From assembly GCA_030425425.1 (NCBI GenBank), contig JAUIAO010000004.1, forward strand, positions 124,001 through 188,000: a stretch of DNA of 64,000 nt, read 5' to 3'. Under the pieces are notes generated by a model. The model searched no databases. It had not been told where the DNA came from and saw only the letters and a list, made by a program, of their open reading frames with translations. The translations under genes and the position numbers were made by a program. Shown here piece by piece: positions 17,051 to 27,996 of this stretch. Every line of letters starts with the position of its first letter. The first letter of the stretch is position 1. This stretch comes from Bacteroidia bacterium. GTDB taxonomy: Bacteria; Bacteroidota; Bacteroidia; Cytophagales; Cyclobacteriaceae.

Positions 17051-18043
17051 TTAGTATACCAAACTATTCTCGATCATAAACTCAGCAATCTGAACCGTGT
17101 TGGTCGCGGCACCTTTTCTCAGGTTGTCTGACACGATCCAAAGGTTCAACGTGTTTGGCTGAGACTCATCTCGTCTGATTCTACCCACGAAAGTGTCGTC
17201 CTTTTTGTGAGCATTCATCGGCATAGGATAGATGTTGTTTTTCGGATCATCTTCCAACACCAAGCCCGGGCTATTCGCCAAAATGTCTTTCACCTCAGCA
17301 ACATCAAAGTCTTCTGCAAACTCAATATTCACAGACTCTGAGTGACCACCCATCGTTGGGATACGCACGCAGGTAGCAGTCACCGCCACACTATCATCAC
17401 CTAAGATTTTCTTGGTTTCGTTCACCATTTTCATTTCCTCTTTGGTGTAATCATTGTCCAGGAACACATCGATATGAGGGAGTACGTTCATGTCGATTAT
17501 GTATGGATATGCCATCTCACCATCGATACCAGCACGCTCATTCATCATTTGATCAACCGCTTTTTTGCCCGATCCGGTTACTGACTGATAGGTGGAAACT
17601 ACCACTCTTTTGATCGTATATTTTTTGTGCAATGGAGCCAATGCCAGCACCATCTGGATGGTGGAGCAGTTCGGGTTGGCAATGATTCTGTCATCAATTC
17701 TGAGTGCGTCACCATTTACCTCTGGCACAACCAGTTTTTTGGTCGGATCCATTCTCCAGGCAGACGAATTGTCGATGACCACTGTGCCTGCTTCAGCAAA
17801 TTTCGGTGCCCACTCCAATGAAGTACCACCACCAGCAGAGAACAATGCGATATCCGGCTTTTGGTTGACAGCATCCTGTAGGCCGATCACCTTGTAGGTT
17901 TTGCCCTTGAATGTCATTTCCTTACCCACAGAGCGCTCTGAAGCGACTAACAACAACTCATCGAACTGGAAATTTCTCTCCTCAATGACCTCTAACATTT
18001 CATGGCCTACCAAACCAGTAGCACCTACTACCGCAATCTTCAT
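17051..18043 (-). CDS. asd: Aspartate-semialdehyde dehydrogenase
   Basis: 330 residues, full length. NADP-binding GATGLVGHEM at residues 7-16; catalytic Cys126 in ANPNCSTIQ; MGGHSESVNIEF carries the conserved His region. It reduces aspartyl phosphate to aspartate semialdehyde for lysine/diaminopimelate, threonine and methionine synthesis in the cytoplasm. It is the intact member of a duplicated pair; residues 122-330 are repeated at 15503-16132 behind the TA module. If the cassette was integrated, the 3' part of this gene came with it. Confidence 0.96.
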   Translation of the reverse strand: MKIAVVGATGLVGHEMLEVIEERNFQFDELLLVASERSVGKEMTFKGKTYKVIGLQDAVNQKPDIALFSAGGGTSLEWAPKFAEAGTVVIDNSSAWRMDPTKKLVVPEVNGDALRIDDRIIANPNCSTIQMVLALAPLHKKYTIKRVVVSTYQSVTGSGKKAVDQMMNERAGIDGEMAYPYIIDMNVLPHIDVFLDNDYTKEEMKMVNETKKILGDDSVAVTATCVRIPTMGGHSESVNIEFAEDFDVAEVKDILANSPGLVLEDDPKNNIYPMPMNAHKKDDTFVGRIRRDESQPNTLNLWIVSDNLRKGAATNTVQIAEFMIENSLVY

Positions 18044-18169
18044 AATGATTTTATATTAAGTATGATTTATACAGGTTATTAATTACCTATTTTTATCACC
18101 AATCATCCGTTATGTTCTGGAAATGACCAGTATAACAATGTTTGGTTTTGAACGGCGAATTTAATATTG

Positions 18170-21100
18170 ATGCAATTAAAAATCACTTTTTTCGGAATTA
18201 TCCTTGGTTTGACGAGCATTTTGTTTGGTCAGGTAAAAGATGATTTTACAGATGGGGACTTTACAAATGATTTTATATGGTCAGGCGACATGACCAATTT
18301 CATTGTGAATGCCAGTGATCAACTGGAACTGAGCGCTCCGGCTGAGACAGATGAGTCCTATTTGGCTGTTGCCAATTCTCTGATGGAGTCCACGACCTGG
18401 GAGTTTTATGTCGAAATGGATTTCAATCCTTCCAGTAGCAATCAGCTGTTTGTTTATCTGGTCTCTGATCAGGAGAATCTTGAGGGTGACCTCAATGGAT
18501 ATTTGGTGAGAATGGGGAATACAGATGATGAAATAAGTCTTTACAGACAATCGGGAACTCAGATGGTGGAGATCATCGATGGAGAAGATGACCTATTGGA
18601 TGTTGATCCGGTGACTGTGAGGATAAAAGTAACAAGAGATGCTACCGGAAACTGGGAATTGCTTAGAGGTGCGACTGGCGGCACCAATTATGTATCAGAA
18701 GGCACAGTCAGCGATGTGACCTTCACAAGTACCGACTATTTTGGATTTCGTTGTGACTATACTTCCACTCGATCCGATAAGTTTAGAATGGATGATGTGA
18801 TGATCTACAAACCACTGGAATTGTTGTCTGCTGAGGTAACTAGTGCATCAGAAATAGTACTTGATTTCGATCAGTGGGTAGCTGCGGATGAAGTGACAAA
18901 GGTGTCTAACTATACAATTACCGATCAGAATGATGCTGAAGTTTCCATTGTTTCTGCCGGAAAAGATGAAGCTGATCTGAGTAAAATCAACCTTGCCATC
19001 AATCCTCTAGGTACAGGAAACTATAATCTTGTTATCAACAATCTTCAGGACTCTATTGCAGGACTATCATCAGAACTCACCATTAGTTTTGCTTACACTG
19101 CCCTGGAACTGACTGAGTTATTGACCCTTTCGGCAACAGAAATACAGTTGGTTTTTAATGATGATTTGGACCAAACCCCAACGGAAATGGTTGGGAATTA
19201 CTCTATTGACAATGGAATAGGAGTGCCAGCGAGTGCTGTTTTGAGTAGCGCCAACAAGGTCGATTTGACATTGTCTGCAGACCTCTCCGAAGGGATTGAT
19301 TATGATCTTTCCATTAGTGGGTTGACTAATGAAGCTGGAAATAGCTCTTTTACGGGAACCAGCAATTTTTCCTTTGTGATTCCCTTGGTGATCGATACTG
19401 TAGAGGTGTTGAGCAAGAATGAATTACTGGTTCGGTTTAATAAAGAACTGGATCAAACTTCATCAGAGCTTTCAAGTAATTATTCTGTCAACAATTCAAT
19501 TGATGAGGCAATTGAAGCTACACTTCAGGCAGATTCCAAGTCTGTGAAGGTCACGTTTGATGCGGATTTTCAGGATACAGATTACGAACTTTCGATCATC
19601 AATGTGACAGATGAAAATGACCATGTCATTTCCACTACTGGGAGCAAATATTCTTTTAGCTATCTGCCTCTTGTGGTCAATAGCGTAGTTCAAAATGGTG
19701 ATTTGGGCATTTTGATCACTTTCAATCAAGCTCTGGGTGTTTCAGCAGCTGAGCTGGTTTCCAACTATGAACTGGATGAAATCGGTGAGCCGGCGATTGC
19801 TGAACTAACAACAGACACTTCCGTGGTGCTGACATTTTCAGAGCTTTACAATAGTGTGTATCAGTTTACCATTTCAAACCTCAAAAATGAATCTGAAAAT
19901 GCGGAGTATGATGGACAAGAGAATGTGAGGATTGAGAAAAGTACGGCGTATCGTCACCTCATCATCAATGAAATAATGGCTGATCCTACTCCAAATCAGG
20001 GGCTGCCGGAGGCTGAGTTTGTGGAGCTATATAATCGCTCGGATTTTTCTATTAACCTGCAAAATTTCCTGCTCAATGATGAGCCGCTTGCAGATTATAC
20101 ACTTGATGCTGGCGACTATGTGTTGCTGACGGATGATTCGAATGCTTCCAGTTTCGGATTGACCAATGTGATTTCAATTGCCAGTTTCGATGCGCTTTCC
20201 AATTCCAGTGATTTTGTCGTATTGAAAGACAATTTTGGGAATACCATCGATAGCCTGACCTACTTTGTCAGCTGGTATCAGGATGCTGTAAAAGACGATG
20301 GAGGTTACACACTGGAATTGATCGACCCGATCAAGGATTGCTATGCCCCGGCAAATTGGATAGCTGCCACAGCTGCAAATGGTGGGACTCCCGGTGCAAT
20401 TAACAGTGTGTTCAATGATCAGGACGATCAGGCCCCGGAAGTTATAGAAATTGAAGTGGAAGGGGATCGGCAAGTCACCATTATTTTTTCGGAAGCGCTG
20501 GACACTGCTACAGTTACAGCTACCGATTTTGTGATAGGAGATTACATAGTGGGTTCATTCCAATCTAATTCATTGACCGCCTTTCAAATTACTCTTACGG
20601 AAGATTTGGAGTCTGAGCGATATCATGAATTGGTAGTTTCAGCCGTAAGTGACTGTAGAGGAAATGAGCTGACCTCCCAGACGGTAAGCTTTTATCATGA
20701 CACTAAACCGCCATCTTTCGTGTATCTCGATTTAGTGTCGAGCACAGAAATTGCACTGGTTTTTTCCGAGCCACTCAAAGAAAGCATCGCGGAGGATGAA
20801 GACAATTTCGTAATTTCAGCTAATCCGACCTATCGAGCTACTTTGCAGGATTCAGCTCTAAACCGCATCCAGGTTCGATTTGAGAATGAGTTTCTTAATG
20901 AATCTACTTACGAAATCTCCATTTCGGGAATAGCAGATACGCTGGGCAATGCCATTTCTTCCATACAGCAGACATTCACCTTTCAGAGTGATATTGATAC
21001 CGGATATGTGCTTACACCCAACATTTTGGTGCTGAAATTTAGCAACCCACCTACCAAAAGCTCAGGAACCAGACTCGAGAATTACTATTATGACGATACT

Positions 21101-24100
21101 GAGATGAATCCCGTTCAGGTAGCGCAGGATACGGAAAATGATCATTTATGTCGATTGGCTTTCGCGGAAAATTTTGGTGAGAATAAGGATCTGGAATTAT
21201 ACATCTCCAACCTCGAAACGGAAGATGGTAAGAGGTTGCAGACCCCTGTTTTCACTTTTCAGTATGATACTCGTCAGGCCAATTTGGAAGATATCAAAGT
21301 GAAAAATGATTCTCAGATTGTGGTCACATGGAACGAATTGATGGATGTGCTGAGTGCCATCAAATCAGCAGATTATACCCTCGAAACTGGTGAGCAGCCA
21401 AAGAAAGTCGAGAGTCTGAACTCGGTGGATTTTCTACTCACTTTTGCTGCCAAATTTGAAACAGAGCAGGTTAAAACCCTTTCTGCAAAAGGACAAAAAG
21501 ATGTTGCCGGTGTGGAGGTGACTACCACAAGAAAAATGGAGTTTGTCTATGATCCATTACCTCCACGAATTGAAAAGGTCACTCAAATGAGTCCGACCAA
21601 AATAGCAGTAAAATATTCCGAACCAGTACAGTTTTATGCGTCTACCCGATTGAATAATTATTCATTGGATGGTGTGGCTCCAAGCCAGGTATGGCTCCAA
21701 GGGCCGGATAATGAGCAGGTGACTTTAACTTTTGGGGCGATTCCCGAAACGAGTGATGCCGAACTTATTGTCAGAGGCATATATGATTTACGAGGAAACG
21801 GAACCAGCGCAGATACACTTACTATCAACAATCAGAATCCGGTAATAGCACAAGTAAAAGCGACCAATGATAGTACTTTGGAAGTTTCTTTTAGCCATGA
21901 AATGTCTGATGAGACATTCGATGCGGCAGCATATATTCTTTCTGGCAAAACCCTGAAGCAAGTCTCAAAGAAAGATCCCTTCACTGCTTTGATGACTATT
22001 GAAGAGACATTTGAAAACGGAGATTCCGTGAGCATCTCGCCTGTCACTATTCAGGGGAGCAATAGGTTTGATTTGCTGACAGATTCCATAGGCTTTGTCT
22101 TCAATAATTATTTGATGCAATCCTCCATCATCAACAACCGCACTGTCAGGCTGAGTTTCGATACTGAGTTTTCAGACATCACTTCCGGCCAGTTTCAGAT
22201 CGATGGATACGAAGTGATTTTCGCAGCTATTGACAATGAAGAGACAGGAACGATCAGACTGACCCTGAATGATACTGTTCCTGAGAATGAGCCATTTGAT
22301 CTCCATTGGTCTGGGTTGGCTGATCGATATGATCGTGACATTCCGGATTACACCATTTCAATTCAGATTGATACTCAGCACCCTGTTTTGAGAGAAATCA
22401 CCAGCGACTTTTTCGGAAAAATCAACCTCATCTTTTCTGAGCCGATGGATGAAGCGTCAGTGACTTCTATTGGCAACTATGCCTTATCGGGAATTGGAAC
22501 TCCGAGCTCTGTGGTGATGCTTTCAGATACTTCTGTTGTGTTGGATTTTCAGGATCAATTAGCAGAAGGATCCGAATATCAATTGACGATCCAGCCCGTT
22601 TCGGATGCCAGCAGCAATTACTCTGAGGAAATTGAGACAAACTTCACCTATGCTCCACCTGCACTACCGGACTATGGGGAGATCATCATCACAGAAATCA
22701 TGGCTGATCCTGCCCCTGCCATTGGTTTGCCTGAGGTAGAATATCTGGAATTGTTTAATAATTCAACAGAGGAATTTAACCTGGTCGGTTTGACACTTAA
22801 TGGGAAAACGATTGGAAGTTATGTACTGGAATCGGGTGCTTATGTTCTTTTGATTGACGATGGAAATGCCTCAAAGTTTGCTGTTAAAAACATTATAGAG
22901 ATGGATATTCCTTCTCTGTCCAATTCTGGAATGGCCATCGGTATTGCCAACATTCGAGGTGTCCTTATCGATGAGGTAACATATAATGCGGGCTGGTACA
23001 AAAACACAGACAAAGATGACGGTGGGTATAGTTTGGAGCTGATCAATCCGAATGGAGCATGTAACCCATCGATCAATTGGATTGCTTCTAATTCTACAAC
23101 TGGAGGCACGCCGGGAGCGCAAAACTCAGTTTACAGCATCGAGCCAGATACAGATAGACCTATGATTGCATCTTTCGAGACGATTAGCTCTGATAGTTTG
23201 AACATCGTTTTTAGTGAGGCGATGGATTCAATAAGTCTTGTCAATTGCCAGATCGCTGGAGTTTCGATTGACAATAGAATCGTTTCTGGTCATTTGACCA
23301 ATGAACTTACCCTCAATCTAACTGCGTCATTGACTCAAGGTAAATTGGTGGAAATCATTGTTTCAGGTGCGCAAGATTGTTCGGGAAACGAGATGGATGC
23401 AGAGACTTTTGAGATTGGTTTTGGTAGAGCTCCATCATTCAATGAATTACTGATTACGGAAATCATGGCCGATCCTGAACCAGTTGCTGGATTACCTAAT
23501 AGCGAATACCTCGAAATCTACAATGATTCAGAAGATTTGATCTCTTTGAAAGACTTGAAGCTTAGAGATAACACCAGTGAAACCGGCCTTCCTTCTGTGA
23601 ATGTCAAACCACAGGAATATCTGCTTTTAGTACCGACATCCTCCGTAGGCTATTTTGAAATCACCAACAAAACGGGAGTCTCCAGCTGGCCATCACTCAA
23701 TAATTCTGGTGAAAATATTACCATTTCTAATGATGATGAGTTGATTTTTGAAATCACCTATGAGGATGATTGGCATTCTGATGATGACAAGAAAGATGGT
23801 GGCTTTAGTCTGGAAATGAAAGACCTGACAAATCCTTGCGGTGGATCTCTGAACTGGGGAAGTAGTGAGGCAATTGAAGGAGGAACTCCCGGATTTGCTA
23901 ATTCTAACGCAGCGAGTATTCCAGATAATTTTGGTCCAAATCTGATGGAAGCGTATTTGGAATCGCAAGAAACCTTTATCCTGATCTTTGATGAAACATT
24001 GAGTCCTGAGGTCATTAAGTCTATTGCAGTAACTGTAGATCCAATGCTGTCTATTTCAAAAGTAGAATTCGGAGAAGATAGGAGTATTTTGGAATTGGCA

Positions 24101-25048
24101 CTGAGCTCGGCTCCAGAGGTGAATCAGCCATATTCGGTCATCGTGGAGAATGTATATGATTGCAACGGGAATATCATTCGTGGCAATCAACAAACTTTCG
24201 TTCGGCATGATGACGTTCAGGTGGGAGATGTAGTGATCAATGAAGTATTATTCAATCCGTATTCTGGAGGTGTCGATTTTGTAGAGCTCTACAATCTGTC
24301 GGATAAGTATTTTCAACTTCAAGGTTGGGAAATTGCGAGGTTCGTAGAAGAGTTTTTAGATGCTAAAATCATCGACCAGAGATTTACTCTGACACCTGGT
24401 GGATTTGTGGCAATCACTACCGATACCTCAATTGTGAAAAGTCAATATCCACATTCTTATAACCTCATGGAAGTAGATGCACTACCATCTATGCCAAATG
24501 ATGAGGGAACAGTTGTCCTGCTAGACTCATTAGGAAATGTACTGGATGAATTCAGTTACTCCGAAGATTACCATGTCAATCTGCTGGAAGATGTAGATGG
24601 GGTTTCACTGGAGCGCATCGATGCGACTCAGCCCACTCAGGATGAGAACAACTGGACTTCAGCAAGCTCAGCTACTGGTTTTGCCAGTCCTGGATTTGCG
24701 AATTCTCAGACTTACGAAGTGCCAGCAGCCACCGGAACTGTTTCCATAGAGCCGAAAGTATTTGTGCCGGGTAGTACCAACCCTTCTTTTCAATCATTTA
24801 CGACTATCAACTATGAGCTCAGCAAAACCGGGCAGTTTGCCAATATCACGGTGTATAATCAGCTGGGACAGCCGGTAGTGGAGCTGGCCAGAGGAGAGTC
24901 TCTCAATACTTCTGGGTTTATCAGATGGGACGGACAATCGGCCTCTGGCAACCGCGTCAGAATGGGATATTACGTGGTAGTCTTTGAGCTATATGATGGA
25001 TCGGGAAATCAGCAAGTGCTGAAGGAAACTGTGGTGGTGGGTAGGTAA
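18170..25048 (+). CDS. Giant secreted protein with Ig-like repeats and four lamin-tail domains
   Basis: 2292 residues from ATG 18170 (TTG at 18167 is in frame). The signal peptide is MQLKITFFGIILGLTSILFG. An N-terminal lectin/glucanase-like jelly-roll region covers ~25-210. Many ~90-residue Big_5/Ig-like units follow (recurring LSATEIQLVF-like strands and LSISGLT-type ends). Lamin-tail domains lie at about 598-748, 1503-1659, 1758-1914 and 2019-2183; the first three begin with xIxEIMADPxP and the fourth with VINEVLFNP. Residues ~2190-2292 form a FlgD-like Ig/T9SS sorting-type end (YNQLGQPVVELA...GYYVVVFELYD). A surface or extracellular adhesin exported by T9SS is inferred. Confidence 0.85.
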   Translation: MQLKITFFGIILGLTSILFGQVKDDFTDGDFTNDFIWSGDMTNFIVNASDQLELSAPAETDESYLAVANSLMESTTWEFYVEMDFNPSSSNQLFVYLVSDQENLEGDLNGYLVRMGNTDDEISLYRQSGTQMVEIIDGEDDLLDVDPVTVRIKVTRDATGNWELLRGATGGTNYVSEGTVSDVTFTSTDYFGFRCDYTSTRSDKFRMDDVMIYKPLELLSAEVTSASEIVLDFDQWVAADEVTKVSNYTITDQNDAEVSIVSAGKDEADLSKINLAINPLGTGNYNLVINNLQDSIAGLSSELTISFAYTALELTELLTLSATEIQLVFNDDLDQTPTEMVGNYSIDNGIGVPASAVLSSANKVDLTLSADLSEGIDYDLSISGLTNEAGNSSFTGTSNFSFVIPLVIDTVEVLSKNELLVRFNKELDQTSSELSSNYSVNNSIDEAIEATLQADSKSVKVTFDADFQDTDYELSIINVTDENDHVISTTGSKYSFSYLPLVVNSVVQNGDLGILITFNQALGVSAAELVSNYELDEIGEPAIAELTTDTSVVLTFSELYNSVYQFTISNLKNESENAEYDGQENVRIEKSTAYRHLIINEIMADPTPNQGLPEAEFVELYNRSDFSINLQNFLLNDEPLADYTLDAGDYVLLTDDSNASSFGLTNVISIASFDALSNSSDFVVLKDNFGNTIDSLTYFVSWYQDAVKDDGGYTLELIDPIKDCYAPANWIAATAANGGTPGAINSVFNDQDDQAPEVIEIEVEGDRQVTIIFSEALDTATVTATDFVIGDYIVGSFQSNSLTAFQITLTEDLESERYHELVVSAVSDCRGNELTSQTVSFYHDTKPPSFVYLDLVSSTEIALVFSEPLKESIAEDEDNFVISANPTYRATLQDSALNRIQVRFENEFLNESTYEISISGIADTLGNAISSIQQTFTFQSDIDTGYVLTPNILVLKFSNPPTKSSGTRLENYYYDDTEMNPVQVAQDTENDHLCRLAFAENFGENKDLELYISNLETEDGKRLQTPVFTFQYDTRQANLEDIKVKNDSQIVVTWNELMDVLSAIKSADYTLETGEQPKKVESLNSVDFLLTFAAKFETEQVKTLSAKGQKDVAGVEVTTTRKMEFVYDPLPPRIEKVTQMSPTKIAVKYSEPVQFYASTRLNNYSLDGVAPSQVWLQGPDNEQVTLTFGAIPETSDAELIVRGIYDLRGNGTSADTLTINNQNPVIAQVKATNDSTLEVSFSHEMSDETFDAAAYILSGKTLKQVSKKDPFTALMTIEETFENGDSVSISPVTIQGSNRFDLLTDSIGFVFNNYLMQSSIINNRTVRLSFDTEFSDITSGQFQIDGYEVIFAAIDNEETGTIRLTLNDTVPENEPFDLHWSGLADRYDRDIPDYTISIQIDTQHPVLREITSDFFGKINLIFSEPMDEASVTSIGNYALSGIGTPSSVVMLSDTSVVLDFQDQLAEGSEYQLTIQPVSDASSNYSEEIETNFTYAPPALPDYGEIIITEIMADPAPAIGLPEVEYLELFNNSTEEFNLVGLTLNGKTIGSYVLESGAYVLLIDDGNASKFAVKNIIEMDIPSLSNSGMAIGIANIRGVLIDEVTYNAGWYKNTDKDDGGYSLELINPNGACNPSINWIASNSTTGGTPGAQNSVYSIEPDTDRPMIASFETISSDSLNIVFSEAMDSISLVNCQIAGVSIDNRIVSGHLTNELTLNLTASLTQGKLVEIIVSGAQDCSGNEMDAETFEIGFGRAPSFNELLITEIMADPEPVAGLPNSEYLEIYNDSEDLISLKDLKLRDNTSETGLPSVNVKPQEYLLLVPTSSVGYFEITNKTGVSSWPSLNNSGENITISNDDELIFEITYEDDWHSDDDKKDGGFSLEMKDLTNPCGGSLNWGSSEAIEGGTPGFANSNAASIPDNFGPNLMEAYLESQETFILIFDETLSPEVIKSIAVTVDPMLSISKVEFGEDRSILELALSSAPEVNQPYSVIVENVYDCNGNIIRGNQQTFVRHDDVQVGDVVINEVLFNPYSGGVDFVELYNLSDKYFQLQGWEIARFVEEFLDAKIIDQRFTLTPGGFVAITTDTSIVKSQYPHSYNLMEVDALPSMPNDEGTVVLLDSLGNVLDEFSYSEDYHVNLLEDVDGVSLERIDATQPTQDENNWTSASSATGFASPGFANSQTYEVPAATGTVSIEPKVFVPGSTNPSFQSFTTINYELSKTGQFANITVYNQLGQPVVELARGESLNTSGFIRWDGQSASGNRVRMGYYVVVFELYDGSGNQQVLKETVVVGR

Positions 25049-25103
25049 AATTTGAATCCCAATACAATCTTTATTATTATTCACCTAGATTAATCTTCCT
25101 GAA

Positions 25104-25760
25104 ATGAAACAATCAATCAATTGGACAGAGCATCTACTCAATTTCGCTGCGGTGATTCTTGGTGTTTTATTGGCTTTTCAGATTAGCAATATGGCAGAGA
25201 ATAGAAAGGCTCAAACAGAACTCAAAATCATTTATCGTTCTCTTATCGAAGAACTGGATAACCACAATGAAGTTTATCGAGACTTTCAGATCCCCTTCCA
25301 GAAAGCCCAGATAGCCAATATTGATACGGTGATAGAAGCCATTGCAAGTGGGCAACCTGATGAAGTGTTGGGGCAAATGAGCGTTGATTTTAGCATAAAT
25401 AATTATTTTCCGACTAGCTCTACTTATATCTCAGCTGTTTCTTCCGGTAAATTGGGTTTGATTGCAGATCTGAAGCTCAAAGATGACCTAATCACGTATT
25501 ACGATATTCTTGCGAAGGAAGCCGAGTTAAGGGGGAGTTCACAGCGAGATTTTCTTGCAACCCGTATCGTAGAGTGGATGATTAAGAATACTGATTATTT
25601 AGATCTAGATATCAGAGTTTTTGCCAAAGATCGTGAAGCAGTTAACAGTTTATTGGTCTATCAAGGACTGACTAAAAATAAGGTAAGGCAATATGAAAAG
25701 CTGATTGACAAAGGAGAAGAACTGAGGAGTAAGCTTCAGGAAGCGTTGAATGACATGTGA
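25104..25760 (+). CDS. Small membrane-anchored protein, DUF6090-like
   Basis: 218 residues: a short basic N-terminus, one transmembrane helix (about residues 12-28, LLNFAAVILGVLLAFQI) followed by SNMAENRKAQTELK, then a helical soluble domain. The helix-then-N/E/K-rich arrangement resembles DUF6090-type proteins common in Bacteroidota, whose function is unknown. No catalytic motif seen. Confidence 0.6.
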   Translation: MKQSINWTEHLLNFAAVILGVLLAFQISNMAENRKAQTELKIIYRSLIEELDNHNEVYRDFQIPFQKAQIANIDTVIEAIASGQPDEVLGQMSVDFSINNYFPTSSTYISAVSSGKLGLIADLKLKDDLITYYDILAKEAELRGSSQRDFLATRIVEWMIKNTDYLDLDIRVFAKDREAVNSLLVYQGLTKNKVRQYEKLIDKGEELRSKLQEALNDM

Positions 25761-25935
25761 TTTTACAGCATTATCCATTCAAATTTTACTGTGTCAATTT
25801 TCGAGTGAAAATTGTCTAATTGGTTCAATCAGAAAATTTTAAACACTATTTTACTTTTTGGAAAAACAAGGCATTAGAGTGTATGAAGTAACTCGTATGA
25901 CTTGAATTCCAGCTATCAGACTTTAAAAACCAACT

Positions 25936-27879
25936 TTGGAAGATTTTATAGCTACATACAAAGATATCCTGATTGTTACCCTTGGGTTTCTGATCATTGC
26001 TGTTGCTTCATTTCAGGTGGCGAAAAAGTTCCAATGGGTGCAGTTGCCATTGATCACTGGTTTGATCTTCACCGGTATTTTGGCAGGACCTCATTTACTG
26101 GATTTGGTACATACAGAGGCAAAGGAACACTTGCAGTTTATCAATGAGATTGCTTTAGCGTTTATTGCTTTCGCGGCTGGATCTGAGTTGTATTTGCGTG
26201 AGTTGAGAAGCCGATTCAAAAGTATTAAGTGGAATACCTTTGGTCAGCTCGTCGTAACGTTTGTTGCTGGTTCGATGCTGGTATATTTTGCGGCTGATTA
26301 CATTCCTTACATGGCCGGATTAGGCACCAAAGCTAAAATCGCCATTTCCACCATTACGGCAGCTATTTTCGTAGCACGCTCTCCTGCATCGGCCATCGCC
26401 GTAATCAATGAACTCAGGGCAAAAGGTCCGTTCGTGCAGACGGTCATGGGAGTCACGGTTGTCAAGGACTTTCTGGTCATTGTGCTGTTCTCGGTATGCA
26501 TGGCACTGGCTGAAACCATGATTTCAGGTGAGCAGTTCAATTTTTACAGTGTCCTTTTTATCTTACTCGATCTGGGACTCTCCTTCGTGATAGGCTTTTA
26601 TGTATATGGATGGATCATGAAAGTGGTCATGTCATTTCGAATTGATCGACGTGCCAAGACCATCTTAGTTCTCTTAGTTGGATATACTGCTTACGTACTC
26701 TATCATTCCGTAAGGGAACTTAGTTTCGAAATGATCGGCCATTCCATTCATCTCGAACCATTGATGATGTGCATATTGGCCAGTTTTTATGTGACCAACT
26801 ACACGAAGTATCGTCCTGAGTTTATCCATATTCTGGATAAAATCAGCTTCTATATTTATGTGGTTTTTTTCACCCTTACTGGAGCTACACTCGCTATAGA
26901 TGTGATTGGTTCGGTGATTTGGGTGACTTTGATCTTATTTGGCATTAGAATGATCACCATGATCGTGGGTGCATACGTAGGGGGAATACTGGCTGGTGAT
27001 CCTATGAAGCAAAACCACCTTGGATGGATGCCATATGTCACGCAGGCTGGGGTTGGGTTAGGACTGGCTACAGTAGTCGCGAATGAATTTCCTGAATGGG
27101 GGGAGCAATTTGCTACGGTGATTGTTTCTGTGATTGTCATCAATCAGTTTATCGGTCCTCCATTATTCAAATATGCGATTTTCAAATTAGGAGAAAACCG
27201 AACCAGAGGCATTCCGGGTGATTATGAAGGAGTAAAAGATGCATTGATTTTTGGATATGAAAGTCAATCTGTGGCCCTCGCACGCCAGCTGACAGACAAA
27301 GGGTGGAATGTGAAGATAGCCACAAAACTAACTGAAGGAAGTCTGGAAGAGCCCGAAAGGATAGAAATGGTTTATGGCTTAAAAGAATGTAGTAAAGAAG
27401 AATTGGATAAAGCTGATGCTGAGGAGGCTGGAGTGATCGTTTGTATGCTCACTGACGATGAAAATCTAAAAATTTGCGAAACAGCTTATCAGCATTATGG
27501 CACGCGAGATTTGGTGGTACGGCTCAATCACCGTTATAATAATGCGAAGTTTTTAGAACTGGATGCTAAAGTTGTCTATCCAGATACTGCGATTGTAAGC
27601 TTGATGGATCATTTTGTGCGCTCACCACAAGCCGCATCGTTATTGCTCGGTATGGAAAAAGGGCAGGATACTTTGGATATAGAGATCACAAATACTGATA
27701 TACATGGGATCACTTTACGGGATCTGCGTCTGCCGGGAGATGTTATCATCCTCTCTGTGGTACGAGCCGGTACCACAATCATTACTCATGGTTATACCCG
27801 ATTGAGGTATAAGGATATAGTCACAGTGGTTGGGTCACCGAAGAGCATCAAGCAGGTGCAGATGCGGTTTGAGGCTTAG
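25936..27879 (+). CDS. Cation:proton antiporter with C-terminal RCK (TrkA-N/TrkA-C) domain
   Basis: 647 residues from TTG. About 12-13 transmembrane helices fill residues ~10-410; signature stretches are LITGLIFTGILAGPHLL, FIAFAAGSELYLRELR and the SPASAIAVINELRAKGPF helix. From ~430 a Rossmann-type RCK domain follows (DALIFGYESQSVALARQL) and a TrkA-C-like end (GITLRDLRLPGDVIILSVVRAG). The family exchanges Na+ or K+ for H+; RCK domains gate it by nucleotide or ion binding. Likely role: pH and cation homeostasis at the inner membrane. Single gene; specificity is not determinable. Confidence 0.87.
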   Translation: MEDFIATYKDILIVTLGFLIIAVASFQVAKKFQWVQLPLITGLIFTGILAGPHLLDLVHTEAKEHLQFINEIALAFIAFAAGSELYLRELRSRFKSIKWNTFGQLVVTFVAGSMLVYFAADYIPYMAGLGTKAKIAISTITAAIFVARSPASAIAVINELRAKGPFVQTVMGVTVVKDFLVIVLFSVCMALAETMISGEQFNFYSVLFILLDLGLSFVIGFYVYGWIMKVVMSFRIDRRAKTILVLLVGYTAYVLYHSVRELSFEMIGHSIHLEPLMMCILASFYVTNYTKYRPEFIHILDKISFYIYVVFFTLTGATLAIDVIGSVIWVTLILFGIRMITMIVGAYVGGILAGDPMKQNHLGWMPYVTQAGVGLGLATVVANEFPEWGEQFATVIVSVIVINQFIGPPLFKYAIFKLGENRTRGIPGDYEGVKDALIFGYESQSVALARQLTDKGWNVKIATKLTEGSLEEPERIEMVYGLKECSKEELDKADAEEAGVIVCMLTDDENLKICETAYQHYGTRDLVVRLNHRYNNAKFLELDAKVVYPDTAIVSLMDHFVRSPQAASLLLGMEKGQDTLDIEITNTDIHGITLRDLRLPGDVIILSVVRAGTTIITHGYTRLRYKDIVTVVGSPKSIKQVQMRFEA

Positions 27880-27996
27880 GTCAATAGGCAACTTCAATGA
27901 ATCATTTTTCAACCTTGACAAACAATCCAACATTCAGTTGATTATTGCTCTGAATAATTAGGAATTGAATTACTTTTAAATACAAAATGGTAAATT

